From Eutreptiella sp. 'Long Island Sound 2002' (lineage: Eukaryota > Euglenozoa > Euglenophyceae > Eutreptiales > Eutreptiaceae), in the NCBI GenBank assembly GCA_964036045.1, contig OZ038392.1, positions 33,865,330 to 33,929,329 of the forward strand: a stretch of DNA of 64,000 bases, in the 5' to 3' direction. Shown here piece after piece: positions 1 through 12,400 of this stretch. Each line of letters starts with the position of its first letter. The first letter of the stretch is position 1. The translations under genes were made by a program, and so were the position numbers. Below the pieces are notes generated by a model. That model worked only from the letters and a program-made list of their open reading frames with translations. It searched no databases and was not told where the DNA came from.

Positions 1-2605
1 AGTCCGCCGCTGGTACCCAGTACCACGGGTTTCCCAGGTGGGGGCAGAGGCGCAGCTGCAGGCCCGGGACCCCCTCCGTGGTGGCCATGGCGCACTTGCG
101 GGAGTTGAGCTCCATGCCCATCATCCCCAGGTACGCGGCCACCGCCTCCACGCCCTCGACGAAGTGCTGCAGCGTGTGGGCCACCACCAGCAGGTCGTCG
201 ATATAGGCCTGGATGAGGCCGTGCTCGGCCCCTCCCGGCGGGCGCAGGCGGTGCCCCTGTGCCCTGAGCAGGGGCTCCAGGAGGAGCGCGTACAGCAGGG
301 GGCTCTCGGGGTTGCCCTGCCGGACGCCGCGTAGCATGTAGACGGGCTGCGTTAGCCCGTGTGCTGTGACGATGCGCAGCCTGGCGCATGTGTGGAGGAA
401 GAGCAGGAGGTCGATGACGTCCAGCGGCACGGAGAGGTGGCGCAGGATGAGGTGGGGGGCGCCGTGTGGGGCGGTGTTGAAGGCCTTGCGGGCGTCAAAG
501 GAGAAGACGTAGTTGGGCCTTCCCCGCTGGAGCTGCCGCTGCGCCATGAACAGCGGGGGGCCTGTGTTGGAGCCAGGGGGGGCCCCCTGCTGCCAGTCGC
601 TGACCACTCCGTGCCGTGTGAGCACTTCCGTGATGCGCTGGGTGAGGGGGCCCGTGAGCAGCTTCATGTCCAGCTGGCCCAGGGCTATGGGCCTGTAGTC
701 GTCCAGTCTGGCAGAGCCCGGTACCTTGGGGCTGAGCCAGATGTGCGCGTCCCTCCAGTGCATCGGCGGCGGGGCGCCGCGGAGGATGGCCCGGTAGGAA
801 TGGACCAGGAGCCACTGGACGGGTGCCGGGAGGGCCTTGATGAAACGGGCCTCCACGTGGTTAGGACCTGGGGCCTTGCCATCGGCCTTGTCCAGGGCGG
901 ACTTCAGGTCCTGCATGGAGTACTGCTGGACCTGTGTCCAGGCCCCCTCAGGGACCCGGGGGACGTGGAGGCCGAGGATCGCCTGGAAACCCGGGAGGTC
1001 CACCGGGCGTTTGTCATACAGTTCTCGCCAGAAGGCGCGAACTGCGAACATCACGTCGTGGGGCTCCGTGAGGAGCGTTTGGGTGTTGGGAACCCGCACG
1101 TTCCAGAGGCCTGACGGGCCCGGGGCCTCTACCTTTATGGCTCCCCGCACGGCTTTCCATAGCTGGGCGACGTCGGGGGCGTGGCGGCGCCAGAAGTCCT
1201 TGATGGCGCGCTTGCGGTCTGCCGCCAGGAGGGCGCGGAGCTGGCGAATGTCCTCCTCGAGGGCGGCTGCTTGCCTCTCCAGCTCCTCCTGTAGCTGGCC
1301 CTGCGTGGTTGGGCGGAACCCGGGCAACACACCCTGCAGCTCCTCCGTGAGCCGGAGCGCCGCCTCGGACCAGATGCCATGCCTGGCCGCGTCCGCCTGG
1401 TACGCTGCTGGCGCGCGCGCTGCCAGGGTGTCATAGCGGAGGACCGCTGCCTGGAGCTGCTTTCCGCTCTCCGGGAGGTCCCCCTCCGCCTGGTCCGTTC
1501 CCGCCGGAGACGGCTGCCGGCGTCCCACCACGCGCGCCAGGGCGTCATGCGTCGCGTGGAGGTGTTCGAACACCTTGTCCACCGCGGCCGCGGGCATGGA
1601 CCCGTAGTCGTGCTGCTCTGCGGGACCCAGCCAGGGCGCCAGGGAGGGTTCATCCTGCGCGGCGGTGACCGCCGCCCACAGGCAGTGTTGGACGTGCGCG
1701 GCCGCGGCGTCGTACGGGAGCAGGCGGCCCTCCGTGTGGCTGTAGAGGGTGGGCATCGCCGCGTGCCCCGCTGTGCTGAGGAGACCCGGCAGGGCCAGGC
1801 GGACCGGGAGGTGATCCGAGCCGATCACCTGGGGGTGTGCCATGCCGTGAGCCCAGACGCTTTCCCGCAGGGACCACGGCAGGAGGGGCTCGTTGACCAG
1901 GAAGGTGTCCACCCTGTGCTGGGACGGGTGGAGCGTGGGGGTCATGTCCTCCTCGCCGCCTGCCGCGGCCCTTCGGAAGCCGCAGGCCTCCCAGCCCGCT
2001 CGGAAATGCTCCGTGGCCGGGTTGGCGGGGACATCCATGTAGATGTTGGTGTCGCCGGCGATGACCACCGGGTGCCTCCCGCCGAGGCTGCGTGCCGTGG
2101 CATACATTTGTATGTCGGCCCAGAACACCGCCCGTCCCGCCCACGGAGAGCAGCCTGCTTGCGGCCCGTGGACGTTGATGAGGGTGAGGCCTCCCCCGTC
2201 CGTGCGGATCTCCAGGGCCGCGGCCTTCCCGGGGACAATTTCCGTGAAGCTGAGCACCTCGTGCTCCGCCACGTACTTGCTGCTGACCGTGGTGAGGAGG
2301 CCCCCCCCTCTCGAGGCGGAGGTGGCTCCCGTCTCCGCCAGCCGGCTGCTGAAGAAGGCGGTGTACCCCTTGTCCCGGAGCGCCGCGGCCACGTGCATCT
2401 CCTGCGCCCTGGTGGCGATCCCAGTTTCCTGGAGCATGATGGCAAAGCCCCCCTCCTGGGGCAGCATGCCGGTGATGAGGTGCTCCTTGTCGGTGCAGGC
2501 CGCCGGCCCCCGGCGCCGTCGGAGTGTGTCCCGGAGGGACCGGTCTGGCGGGACGAGGCCGTTGCGCAGGTTCCATGAGAGGAGCCACAGGGCGTCGCCC
2601 GTCAT
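1..2605 (-). CDS. LINE copy 1 ORF2: AP endonuclease plus reverse transcriptase (partial)
   Basis: The open frame runs from ATG (complement of 2603-2605) to the window edge, 868 codons with no stop. It starts MTGDALWLLSWNLRNG, the usual opening of an APE-type endonuclease, and carries the RT palm with YIDD near 205-215. Motif A (near 485-505) reads FSFDARKAFNTAPH, so the second conserved Asp of the KAFD signature is Asn here; copy 2 has Asp. The first, metal-binding Asp is kept. ORF1 ends four codons upstream in the same frame (TGA at 2620-2618). Copy 2 has ACG where this copy has ATG, so the start used in the active element is uncertain. The protein would nick target DNA and reverse-transcribe element RNA. 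Whether this copy is active cannot be judged because its C-terminal half is missing. Confidence 0.9.
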   Translation of the reverse strand, partial: MTGDALWLLSWNLRNGLVPPDRSLRDTLRRRRGPAACTDKEHLITGMLPQEGGFAIMLQETGIATRAQEMHVAAALRDKGYTAFFSSRLAETGATSASRGGGLLTTVSSKYVAEHEVLSFTEIVPGKAAALEIRTDGGGLTLINVHGPQAGCSPWAGRAVFWADIQMYATARSLGGRHPVVIAGDTNIYMDVPANPATEHFRAGWEACGFRRAAAGGEEDMTPTLHPSQHRVDTFLVNEPLLPWSLRESVWAHGMAHPQVIGSDHLPVRLALPGLLSTAGHAAMPTLYSHTEGRLLPYDAAAAHVQHCLWAAVTAAQDEPSLAPWLGPAEQHDYGSMPAAAVDKVFEHLHATHDALARVVGRRQPSPAGTDQAEGDLPESGKQLQAAVLRYDTLAARAPAAYQADAARHGIWSEAALRLTEELQGVLPGFRPTTQGQLQEELERQAAALEEDIRQLRALLAADRKRAIKDFWRRHAPDVAQLWKAVRGAIKVEAPGPSGLWNVRVPNTQTLLTEPHDVMFAVRAFWRELYDKRPVDLPGFQAILGLHVPRVPEGAWTQVQQYSMQDLKSALDKADGKAPGPNHVEARFIKALPAPVQWLLVHSYRAILRGAPPPMHWRDAHIWLSPKVPGSARLDDYRPIALGQLDMKLLTGPLTQRITEVLTRHGVVSDWQQGAPPGSNTGPPLFMAQRQLQRGRPNYVFSFDARKAFNTAPHGAPHLILRHLSVPLDVIDLLLFLHTCARLRIVTAHGLTQPVYMLRGVRQGNPESPLLYALLLEPLLRAQGHRLRPPGGAEHGLIQAYIDDLLVVAHTLQHFVEGVEAVAAYLGMMGMELNSRKCAMATTEGVPGLQLRLCPHLGNPWYWVPAAD

Positions 2606-2617
2606 GTCCTCCTGGAG

Positions 2618-5600
2618 TCAGCTATCCCGCATCGGCATCGCCGCCGGGTTCGCCGGCGCAGCCAGGGCATCTGGGTGCGCCGCATCCGCTGAGCCCGTTC
2701 CCAGCGGGGCCCACAGGGGGGCCCGGGGGACCGGGGGAGCCAGGGGGGCCAGGGGGGCCAGCCCCGCGGGGATGGACATGGACCCTGGTGGGGCCGCACC
2801 GCCGGCCCCCGGGGCCGCTCCGGGTGCCTCCTCATCTCCATCTGCGTGGTCGGCTGCCTGGGGCGGGGGGCGCCGGGTGTACGGGGCGTGCCATGGGGAC
2901 CTCCGTGCTCTCCCCTGCAGGATGTTGGTGGCCGCCTCCTTGTCGTCCGCCGGGGCCGCAGCGTGCACCGCGTGCCACGCCAGGTGTTCCAGCATTGCCC
3001 CGCTGGTGTAGTACTTGTCTGCACACAGGGGGCATTTCGTCGGCTCCGTGGCCCCTCGCGCCGGGTGGAGCGGCACCGACTTCTGAATGGCGCCCTCCGC
3101 CGCTGGTTCGAAGGGCAGGTTGGCCAGCGGCACCGTGTGTGGTGCCAGCGTGCGGCCCGGGGCCGCCGCATCGAGGGCTTGCGTCGCGGGCGCGGGCCCG
3201 AGACCTCGGATGGCATCGCGCTGCGCGTCTGCTTGCAGGCACGTTTGCCAGTGCGTGGAGCCGATTTGGCAGTCGGGCTTGCCCCTCCATCGCAGGTCGT
3301 CGAAGGCCTGTAGCCAGTGGTACACCGCGGTCGGGACCGCCAGCTGGAGCTCCAGGTCGGCGGGGTGCGCCGCTGCCGGCCACACTCCCGGCCTCGCCGC
3401 CCGGGCGTTGTCCTTCAGCCTGACCTGGAGCAGGAGGGCGTGGTGTTCGCCCTCCCGCAGCGCCTTGATGATCATGCGGGTGCAGTCTGCCACGCGGATC
3501 ACGGCTTCGGGCCCCGGCAGGCGTTCGGGGTCGCAGACGACGATGTGCGCGTCCGCCGGGCTGAACATGCAGACCACCCACTGTGGGTTCTGCTGTCCCC
3601 GTTGGGCCACCGCCAGGGTAGCCGCTGGGCGGGCGTGCGTGATTGGCCCCGCGTGGAGGTCCGGGACGTCCGTGGCCCTGATGGCGTCTCCCTGCCACGC
3701 GGCCCGTAGATGCTCCTCCTGGTCGGGGCTCCACACCAGTGTGGGGGGGTTGACCCACCCCGGTTCCGGCCTCTTGTTGGGGGCGCTGACAGTGTGTAGC
3801 AGGACCGCCAGCAGCCAGGGGTCCGCCGACATATAGTAGGCCTGGGTGGGCCCCTGTCGCCAGTCGATATGGGGCAGGGGCGGGAAAGCCCCTTGCCTGG
3901 CGGTGCTGTGCCAGACCGTCCATCGGCCTCCAGCCAGGACGTGCAACCGGTACCCTCCGGCGTGGCCGTGTATGATGGCCTGGTAGCCTGCCGTCTGCAG
4001 TACCAGTGCCTCCCCCTGCTTAGGCCCGGGCGGGGGTGTGCCATCGCCCGCACCCCAGACGCGGGTGCGCCCGCGGAGTGTGGCATGCCACGGGTCTGGT
4101 GCATCGCGCTGAGGCCCTTGTATGCATCCCGCAATCTGCGCCGGGCCGTGGTGGTGGACGAAGCTCTCCCCGCCGTCTGCAAGCAACGCCGCCGCGACGA
4201 CGTATAGTTGCTCCGCCGTGAGGGGTGCCGTCAGCGCGTGCGTCGCGGCCGGCCGTCGGGGCCGCGTGTCGCGGCAGGGGACGTGCGGCAGCAGTTGCGC
4301 CGGCCACGCCGCCACGGGACCCATGGTGACGGCCGCGACCGCGGACACCAGCGCCGTGCGGTCCGTGGGTCTGTACTGCCTGAGCCCCGTGGTATCTCGG
4401 GCGAGGTGCCTGCAGGCTGCCATCAAGGCCACCGCTCCGCAGTTCGTGCAGTCCGGTTCGGCACCACTCGCGTCGTCGCTTCCCCTTTGCTGTACCGTGG
4501 TGGCGGTGTCGAGCGGGGGGCTCCGCTGTAGCGCCTCCGGGCCCTGCCCCGGCGGGAGGGCGGGCGGGACTGGCTGCGGGTAGTTTTGCGCGCCTCGGCG
4601 CTCCGGGTGCGTGTGGTACGGGTTTTGCCGGCGGTGTTTCGGGGCTGCCCGTGGTTTGGAAGAGGAGTTGGTGCAGGTACCAGTGGCCCTCCGCGGTGGA
4701 CGGGTTGCGGAGCGTTAGCCACTGTTCCACCACGCCTCCTGGGTGCGCGGCCTCGACGCGGCGCTGCAACCCCAGGCGGCCTAGGCGGTTGGACGTGCCC
4801 GCGGGTGGGATGTGGGCTTGCGGGTAGAGCACCCGCAGCGGCTCCAGCGCCAGGTCCAGCACTTCGTCGTTGAGCTGCTTCGTGAGGGCCGGCGCCCTGT
4901 GTAGGGCGTGGAGGACCCCGGGTGTGGGGGCCGTGAGCTGTTCGAGTACCGGTCCCGGCGGGTACCGTGCACCCGGGTTCGTTAGCCACTCCCTGGTGTG
5001 GCTCAGTACGGCCTTCCACACGTCCCTTGTAAAGGCGTGCTGGGGGGCCAAAGAGGGGACCATCCGTAGGAGGCGGTGGCACGCCGGCGGCGATCGCATG
5101 GGCTGTGGGGCGGCCGCCGTGATCCACCTGCACGCCGTGCCGGGCACGATCGCCCCCCATTCCACGGTCCCCATGCCCTCGGCGTGGATCAGCGCCTGGC
5201 CCTGGACCATGGGGAAATAGGGGCTCGAGCGCCCCTTTCCTTCCTTCCACCGTACCCAGGCGGCCCCCGCCTGCAGGCTGCGGAGTAGGGCCACGCCGGG
5301 GAGGAGCGGCTGCGGCAAAGCCCCCTTGACGGCCTGGGTGGCGTGGGCCAAGGTGCCCATGGGCAAGTACCACAACGGGAGGGTCCAGGGGCCCGGCAGC
5401 GGTTGCGCCTCCCCTGCGTCCCATCGCCACTCGGAGTCTGGCGGGGTGGCCGGGACCGTGCCCGTCTGCAGGAAGTGGCGTGCCTGCTTGTCGGGGTGCC
5501 GTTGGAGGGTTGCCGCGAGGCTGAGCCCCTCTGCCGCTGGTGCCACCGGGAGGCCGCCCCGGGGCCTGCGCCAGGGGTAATCCTGGTCGGCCGGCCAGGT

Positions 5601-6419
5601 GTGGAGGTCCCGGGCGATGTCCTCCGCGGTCCCTGTGGGGGCGTCCTCTGGTGCCAGGTGCCACATGACGGCGAGCACCGCCCATGTGGAAAAGGGCCAC
5701 GCCCGCGGGGGGGTGTACACCTGGATGGTCCACTGTGGGCACGCCCGCCGCACGCGGGACGCTCGGAGCACCCCTCGGACCATGTCCGCCGCCAGGACCA
5801 GCACCATTCCCGAGGGTTCGGCAATGATCCCCTCTGCGGGTCCGCCGTGGCGGCCCCGGGTGTGCAAGGCCACTGCCGCCTGTCCCGCGTTGATGACTCG
5901 GTTGACGGCCTCCTGGATGTTCACGCTGCCGCGCGCGGTCTCATCCAGGATCCAGCCCTGCGCCACCCTGTAGCGTAGGGCGGCGCGTGCGGCCGCGGCT
6001 TTCACCTCGGGCAACGCTCCGTCATCCGGGCCGGGCTGGGGGTGCTGTTTGGGGCACCAGCCTTCGCCGGTGCAGTGGCCCCGTTTCCACGCGGGGCAGA
6101 TCGCGGGTACGCTGCCCGCCGGCGGCGCAGGTTCTGCGGGCGCGCTTCCCGTGGGGGGCTCCGGCAATGCCTCCAGGTCGGAGTCCGTGCCCGCGTCCCC
6201 TTGTGGGGGGTCTCCTTCGCCGTCTCTGAGTCCCAGCGCCCTGATGACCTCGTGTGCTTCGTCCAGCGTCGGAGATCGGGGGCGTGTCTTGCGTGGTGCC
6301 GCGGGTTCCGCCATTGCTGTGTCGCTGTGTCTAAGAGCAGGGGGTGGGGTGCGGATGTCCCGTGGCTGGTGCGTTGGTGCGCTGGTGCGTTGCTCGGTGT
6401 GGGGGTGGTGGATGAGCAT
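2618..6419 (-). pseudogene. LINE copy 1 ORF1, broken by a 1-nt insertion
   Basis: Homologous to the intact 1266-codon ORF1 of copy 2, but split into two overlapping frames (6419-4020 and 4432-2618). Comparison with copy 2 places one extra base in the complement of 4651-4659, where copy 1 reads CCTTCCAAACCACG-like sequence with three A's against AG in copy 2; the total lengths differ by exactly 1 nt. The CCCH finger (CPAWKRGHCTGEGWCPKQH) is in the first frame and the C2H2 finger (CPLC...HLAWH) in the second. The likely start is the second Met (complement of 6312-6314, MAEPAAPRK), because the first ATG lies in monomer-derived sequence. The product was probably an RNA-binding nucleocapsid-like protein; the fingers are seen, the role is inferred. 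Confidence 0.88.
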
Positions 6420-6455
6420 CCCCGGGTTGGCGCTTTCCAGCGTTCCGAGGGGCGT

Positions 6456-9400
6456 CTGGTGTTAGGCGCTGTCCCTCTCCCGGTCGCCCGTCCTCCGGAG
6501 CGGGCAGCCAGGGTTCCGCGACCCGTGTGTCCCGGGTGCGGTCGATGCGGGCTTGTGGGCCCAGCACCGGCCCCACAGCGTGCTCCCTTGCGGGCCGGCG
6601 TTGCTCGCTGTGGGGGTGGCGAAAGGGCGTCCCCGGGGGGGGTGCCTTCCACCATTGTGAGGGGCGCCTGGTGTCAGGCGCTGTCCCTCCCGCGACCCGT
6701 GTGTCCCGGGTGCGGTCGATGCGGGCGTGTGGACCCAGCACCGGCCCCACAGCGTGCGCCCTTGCGGGCCGGCGTTGCTCGCTGTGGGGGTGGCGGAAGG
6801 GCGTCCCCTGGGGGGGTGCCTTCCACCGTTGTGAGGGGCGCCTGGTGTCAGGCGCTGTCCCTCCCCCGGCCGTCCGTCCTCTGGAGCGGGCAGCCAGGGT
6901 TCCCCGTCCCGTGTGTCCCGGGTGCGGTCGGTGCGGGCGTGGGGACCCAGCACCGGCCTCACGGCGTGCGCCCTTGCGGGCTGGCGTCGCTCGCCGTGGG
7001 GGTGGTGGAAGGGCGTCCCCGGGGGGTGCCTTCCACCGTTGTGAGGGGCGCCTGGTGTCAGGCGCTGTCCCTCCCCCGGCCGCCCGTCCTCTGGAGCGGG
7101 CAGCCGGGGTTCCGCGTCCCGTGTGTCCCGGGTGCGGTCGATGCGTGCGTTGGGACCCAGCACCGGCCCCACAGCGTGCGCCCATGCGGGCCGGCGTTGC
7201 CCGCTGTGGGGGTGGCGGAAGAACGTCCCCGGGGGGGTCGCCTTCCACCATTGTGAGGGGCGCCTGGTGTCAGGCGCTGTCCCTCCCCCGGCCGCCCGTC
7301 CTCTGGAGCGGGCAGCCAGGGTTCCGCGTCCCGTGTGTCCCGGGTGCGGTCGGTGCAGGCGTGGGGACCCAGCACCGGTCTCACAGCGTGCGCCCTTGTG
7401 GGCCGGCGTTGCTCGCTGTTGGAGCCGCAGAAGGGCGTCCCCGGGGGGGGTGCTTTCCACCGTTGTGAGGGGCGCCCGGTGTCAGGCGCTGTCCCTCCCC
7501 CGGCCATCCGTCCTCTGGAGCGGGCAGCCAGGGTTCCGCGTCCCGGGTGTCCCGGGTGCGGTCGGTGCGGGCGTGGGGACCCAGCACCGGCCCCACAGCG
7601 CGCGCCCTTGCGGGCCGGCGTTGCCCGCTATGGGGGTGGCGGAAGAACGTCCCCGGGGGGTTCGCCTTCCATCATTGTGAGGGGCGTCTGGTGTCAGGCG
7701 CTGTCCCTCCCCCGGCCATCCGTTCTCTGGAGCGGGCAGCCAGGGTTCCGCGTCCCGGGTGTCCCGGGTGCGGTCGGTGCGGGCGTGGGGACCCAGCACC
7801 GGTCCCACAGCGCGTGCGCCCTTGCGGGCCGGCGTTGCTCGCCGTGGGGGTGGCGGAAGGGCGTCCCCGGGGGGGGGTGCTTTCCACCGTTGTGAGGGCC
7901 GCCCGGTGTCAGGCGCTGTCCCTCCCCTGGCCGCCCGTCCTCTGGAGCGGGCAGCCAGGGTTCCGCGTCGTGTGTGTCCCGGGTGCGGTCGGTGCGGGCC
8001 TGGGGACCCAGCACCGGCTCCACAACGTGCGCCCTTGCGGGCCGGCGTTGCTCGCTGTGGGGGTGGCGGAAGGGCGTCCCCAGGGGGGGTGCTTTCCACC
8101 GTTGCGAGGGGCGCCTGGTGTCAGGCGCTGTCCCTCCCCCGGCCGCCCGTCCTCTGGAGCGGGCAGCCAGGGTTCCGCGTCCCGCGTGTCCCGGGTGCGG
8201 TCGGTGCTGGTGTGGGGATCCAGCACCGGCCCCGCAGCGTGCGCCCTTGCGGGCCGGCGTTGCTCGCTGCGGGGGTGGCGGAGGGGCGTCCCCGGGGGGG
8301 GGTGCTTTCCAACGTTGTGAGGGGCGCATGGTGTCAGGCGCTGTCCCTCCCCTGGCCGCCAGTCCTCTGGAGCGGGCAGCCAGGGTTCCGCGTCCCGCGT
8401 GTCCCGGGTGCGGTCGGTGCGGGCGTGGGGACTCAGCACCGGCCCCACAGCGTGCGCCCTTGCGGGCCGGCGTTGCTCGCTGTGGGTGTGGCGGAAGGGC
8501 GTCCCCGGGGGGGGTGCCTTCCACCGTTGTGAGGGGCGCCTGGTGTCAGGTGCTGTCCCTCCCTCGGCCGCCCGTCCTCTGGAGCGGGCAGCCAGGGTTC
8601 CGCGACCCGTGTGTCCCGGCTGCGGTTGGTGCGGGCGTGGGGACCCATCACCGGCCCCACAGCGTGCGCCCTTGCGGGCTGGCGTTGCTCGCTGTGAGGG
8701 TGGCGGAAGGGCGTCCCCGGGGGGGGTGCTTTCCATCGTTGTGAGGGGCGCCTGGTGTCAGGCGCTGTCCCCCCCCCGGCCGCCCGTCCTCTGGAGCGGG
8801 CAGCCAGGGTTCCGCGACCCGTGTGTCCCGGGTGCGGTCGATACGGGCGTGTGAACCCAGCACCGGCCCCCCAGCGTGCGCCCTTGCGGGCCGGCGTTGC
8901 TCGCTGTGGGGGTGGCGGAAGGGCGTCCCCGGGGTGGTGCCTTCCACCGTTGTGAGGGGCGCCTGGTGTCAGGCGCTGTCCCTCCCCCGGCCGCCCGTCC
9001 TCTGGAGCGGGCAGCCAGGGTTCCGCGACCCGTGTGTCCCGGGTGCGGTCGATACGGGCGTGTGAACCCAGCACCGGCCCCCCAGCATGCGCCCTTGCGG
9101 GCCGGCGTTGCTCGCTGTGGGGGTGGCGGAAGGGCGTCCCCGGGGGGTCCTTTCCACCGTTGTGAGGGGCGCCTGGTGTCAGGCGCTGTCCCTCCCCGGA
9201 CCGCCCGTCCTCTGGAGCGGGCAGCCAGGGTTCCGCGACCCGTGTGTCCCGGGTGCGGTCGATGCGGGCGTGTGGACCCAGCACCGGCCTCACGGCGTGC
9301 GCCCTTGCGGGCTGGCGTCGCTCGCCGTGGGGGTGGCGGAAGGGCGTCCCCGGGGGGTGCCTTCCACCGTTGTGAGGGGCGCCTGGTGTCAGGCGCTGTC

Positions 9401-12400
9401 CCTCCCCCGGCCGCCCGTCCTCTGGAGCGGGCAGCCGGGGTTCCGCGTCCCGTGTGTCCCGGGTGCGGTCGGTGCAGGCGTGGGGACCCAGCACCGGTCT
9501 CACAGCGTGCGCCCTTGTGGGCCGGCGTTGCTCGCTGTGGGGGTGGCGGAAGAACTTCCCCGGGGGGGCCGCCTTCCACCATTGTGAGGGGCGCCTGGTG
9601 TCAGGCGCTGTCCCTCCCCCGGCCGCCCGTCCTCTGGAGCGGGCAGCCAGGGTTCCGCGTCCCGTGTGTCCCGGGTGCGGTCGGTGCAGGCGTGGGGACC
9701 CAGCAGCGGTCTCACAGCGTGCGCCCTTGTGGGCCGGCGTTGCTCGCTGTGGGAGTGGCAGAAGGGCGTCCCCGGGGGGGGTGCTTTCCACTGTTGTGAG
9801 GGGCGCCCGGTGTCAGGCGCTGTCCATCCCCCGGCCATCCGTCCTCTGGAGCGGGCAGCCAGGGTTCCGCGTCCCGGGTGTCCCAGGTGCGGTCGGTGCG
9901 GGCGTGGGGACCCAGCACCGGCCCCACAGCGCGCGCCCTTGCGGGCCGGCGTTGCCCGCTGTGGGGGTGGCGGAAGAACGTCCCCGGGAGGGTCGCCTTC
10001 CATCATTGTGAGGGGCGTCTGGTGTCAGGCGCTGTCCCTCCCCCGGCCATCCGTCCTCTGGAGCGGGCAGCCAGGGTTCCGCGTCCCGGGTGTCCCGGGT
10101 GCGGTCGGTGCGGGCGTGGGGACCCAGCAACGGTCCCACAGCGCGTGCGCCCTTACGGGCCGGCGTTGCTCGCTGTGGGGGTGGCGGAAGGGCGTCCCCG
10201 GGGGGGCTGCTTTCCACCGTTGTGAGGGGTGCCCGGTGTCAGGCGCTGTCCCTCCCCTGGCCGCCCGTTCTCTGGAGCGGGCAGCCAGGGTTCCGCGTCC
10301 CTTGTGTACCAGGTGCGGTCGGTGCGGGCGTGGGGACCCAGCACCGGCCCCACAACGTGCGCCCTTGCGGGCTGGCGTTGCTCGCTGTGGGGGTGGCGGA
10401 AGGGCGTCCCCGGGGGGGTGCCTTCCACCGTTGTGAGGGGCGCCTGGTGTCAGGTGCTGTCCCTCCCCCGGCCGCCCGTCCTCTGGAGCGGGCAGCCAGG
10501 GTTCCGCGTCCCGTGTGTCCCGGGTGCGGTCGGTGCGGGCGTGGGGACCCATCACCGGCCCCACAGTGTGCGCCCTTGCGGGCTGGCGTTGCTCGCTGTG
10601 AGGGTGGCGGAAGGGCGTCCCCGGGGGGAGTGCTTTCCACCGTTGTGAGGGGCGCCTGTTGTCAGGCGCTGTCCCTCCCCCGGCCGCCCGTCCTCTGGAG
10701 CGGGCAGCCAGGGTTCCGCGACCCGTGTGTCCCGGGTGCGGTCGATACGGGCGTGTGAACCCAGCACCGGCCCCCCAGGCGTGCGCCCTTGCGGGCCGGC
10801 GTTGCTCGCTGTGGGGGTGGCGGAAGGGCGTCCCCGGGGGGGTGCCTTCCACCGTTGTGAGGGGCGCCTGGTGTCAGGTGCTGTCCCTCCCCCGGCCGCC
10901 CGTCCTCTGGAGCGGGCAGCCAGGGTTCCGCGACCCGTGTGTCCCGGCTGCGGTCGATGCAGGCGTGTGGACCCAGCACCGGCCCCACAGCGTGCGCCCT
11001 TGCGGGCCGGCGTTGCTCGCTGGTGGGGGTGGCGGAAGGGCGTCCCCGGGGGGGTTGCGTTCCACCGTTGTGAGGGGCGCCTGGTGTCAGGCGCTGTCCC
11101 TCCCCCGGCCATCCGTCCTCTGGAGCGGGCAGCCAGGGTTCCGCGTCCCGGGTGTCCCGGGTGCGGTCGGTGCGGGCGTGGGGACCCAGCAACGGTCCCA
11201 CAGCGCGTGCGCCCTTACGGGCCGGCGTTGCTCGCTGTGGGGGTGGCGGAAGGGCGTCCCCGGGGGGGGTGCTTTCCACCGTTGTGAGGGCCGCCCGGTG
11301 TCAGGCGCTGTCCCTCCCCTGGCCGCCCGTCCTCTGGAGTGGGCAGCCAGGGTTCCGCGTCCCTTGTGTACCAGGTGCGGTCGATGCGGGCGTGGGGACC
11401 CAGCACCGGCCCCACAACGTGCGCCCTTGCGGGCTGGCGTTGCTCGCTGTGGGGGTGGCGGAAGGGCGTCCCCGGGGGGGGTGCTTTCCACCGTTGCGAG
11501 GGGCGCCTGGTGTCAGGCGCTGTCCCTCCCCCGGCCGCCCGTCCTCTGGAGCGGGCAGCCAGGGTTCCGCGTCCCGCGTGTCCCGGGTGCGGTCGGTGCT
11601 GGTGTCGGGATCCAGCACCGGCCCCGCAGCGTGCGCCCTTGCGGGCCGGCGTTGCTCGCTGCGGGGGTGGCGGAGGGGCGTCCCCGGGGGGGGGTGCTTT
11701 CCACCGTTGTGAGGGGCGCATGGTGTCAGGCGCTGTCCCTCCCCTGGCCGCCCGTCCTCTGGAGCGGGCAGCCAGGGTTCCGCGTCCCGCGTGTCCCGGG
11801 TGCGGTCGGTGCGGGCGTGGGGACTCAGCACCGGCCCCACAGCGTGCGCCCTTGCGGGCCGGCGTTGCTCGCTGTGGGTGTGGCGGAAGGGCCTCCCCGG
11901 GGGGGGTGCCTTCCACCGTTGTGAGGGGCGCCTGGTGTCAGGTGCTGTCCCTCCCTCGGCCGCCCGTCCTCTGGAGCGGGCAGCCAGGGTTCCGCGTCCC
12001 GTGTGTCCCGGGTGCGGTCGGTGCGGGCGTGGGGACCCATCACCGGCCCAACAGTGTGCGCCCTTGCGGGCTGGCGTTGCTCGCTGTGAGGGCGGCGGAA
12101 GGGCGTCTTCGGGGGGGGTGCTTTCCACCGTTGTGAGGGGCGCCTGTTGTCAGGCGCTGTCCCTCCCCCGGCCGCCCGTCCTCTGGAGCGGGCAGCCAGG
12201 GTTCCGCGACCCGTGTGTCCCGGGTGCGGTCGATACGGGCGTGTGAACCCAGCACCGGCCCCCCAGCGTGCGCCCTTGCGGGCCGGCGTTGCTCGCTGTG
12301 GGGGTGGCGGAAGGGCGTCCCCGGGGGGGTGCCTTCCACCGTTGTGAGGGGCGCCTGGTGTCAGGTGCTGTCCCTCCCCCGGCCGCCCGTCCTCTGGAGC

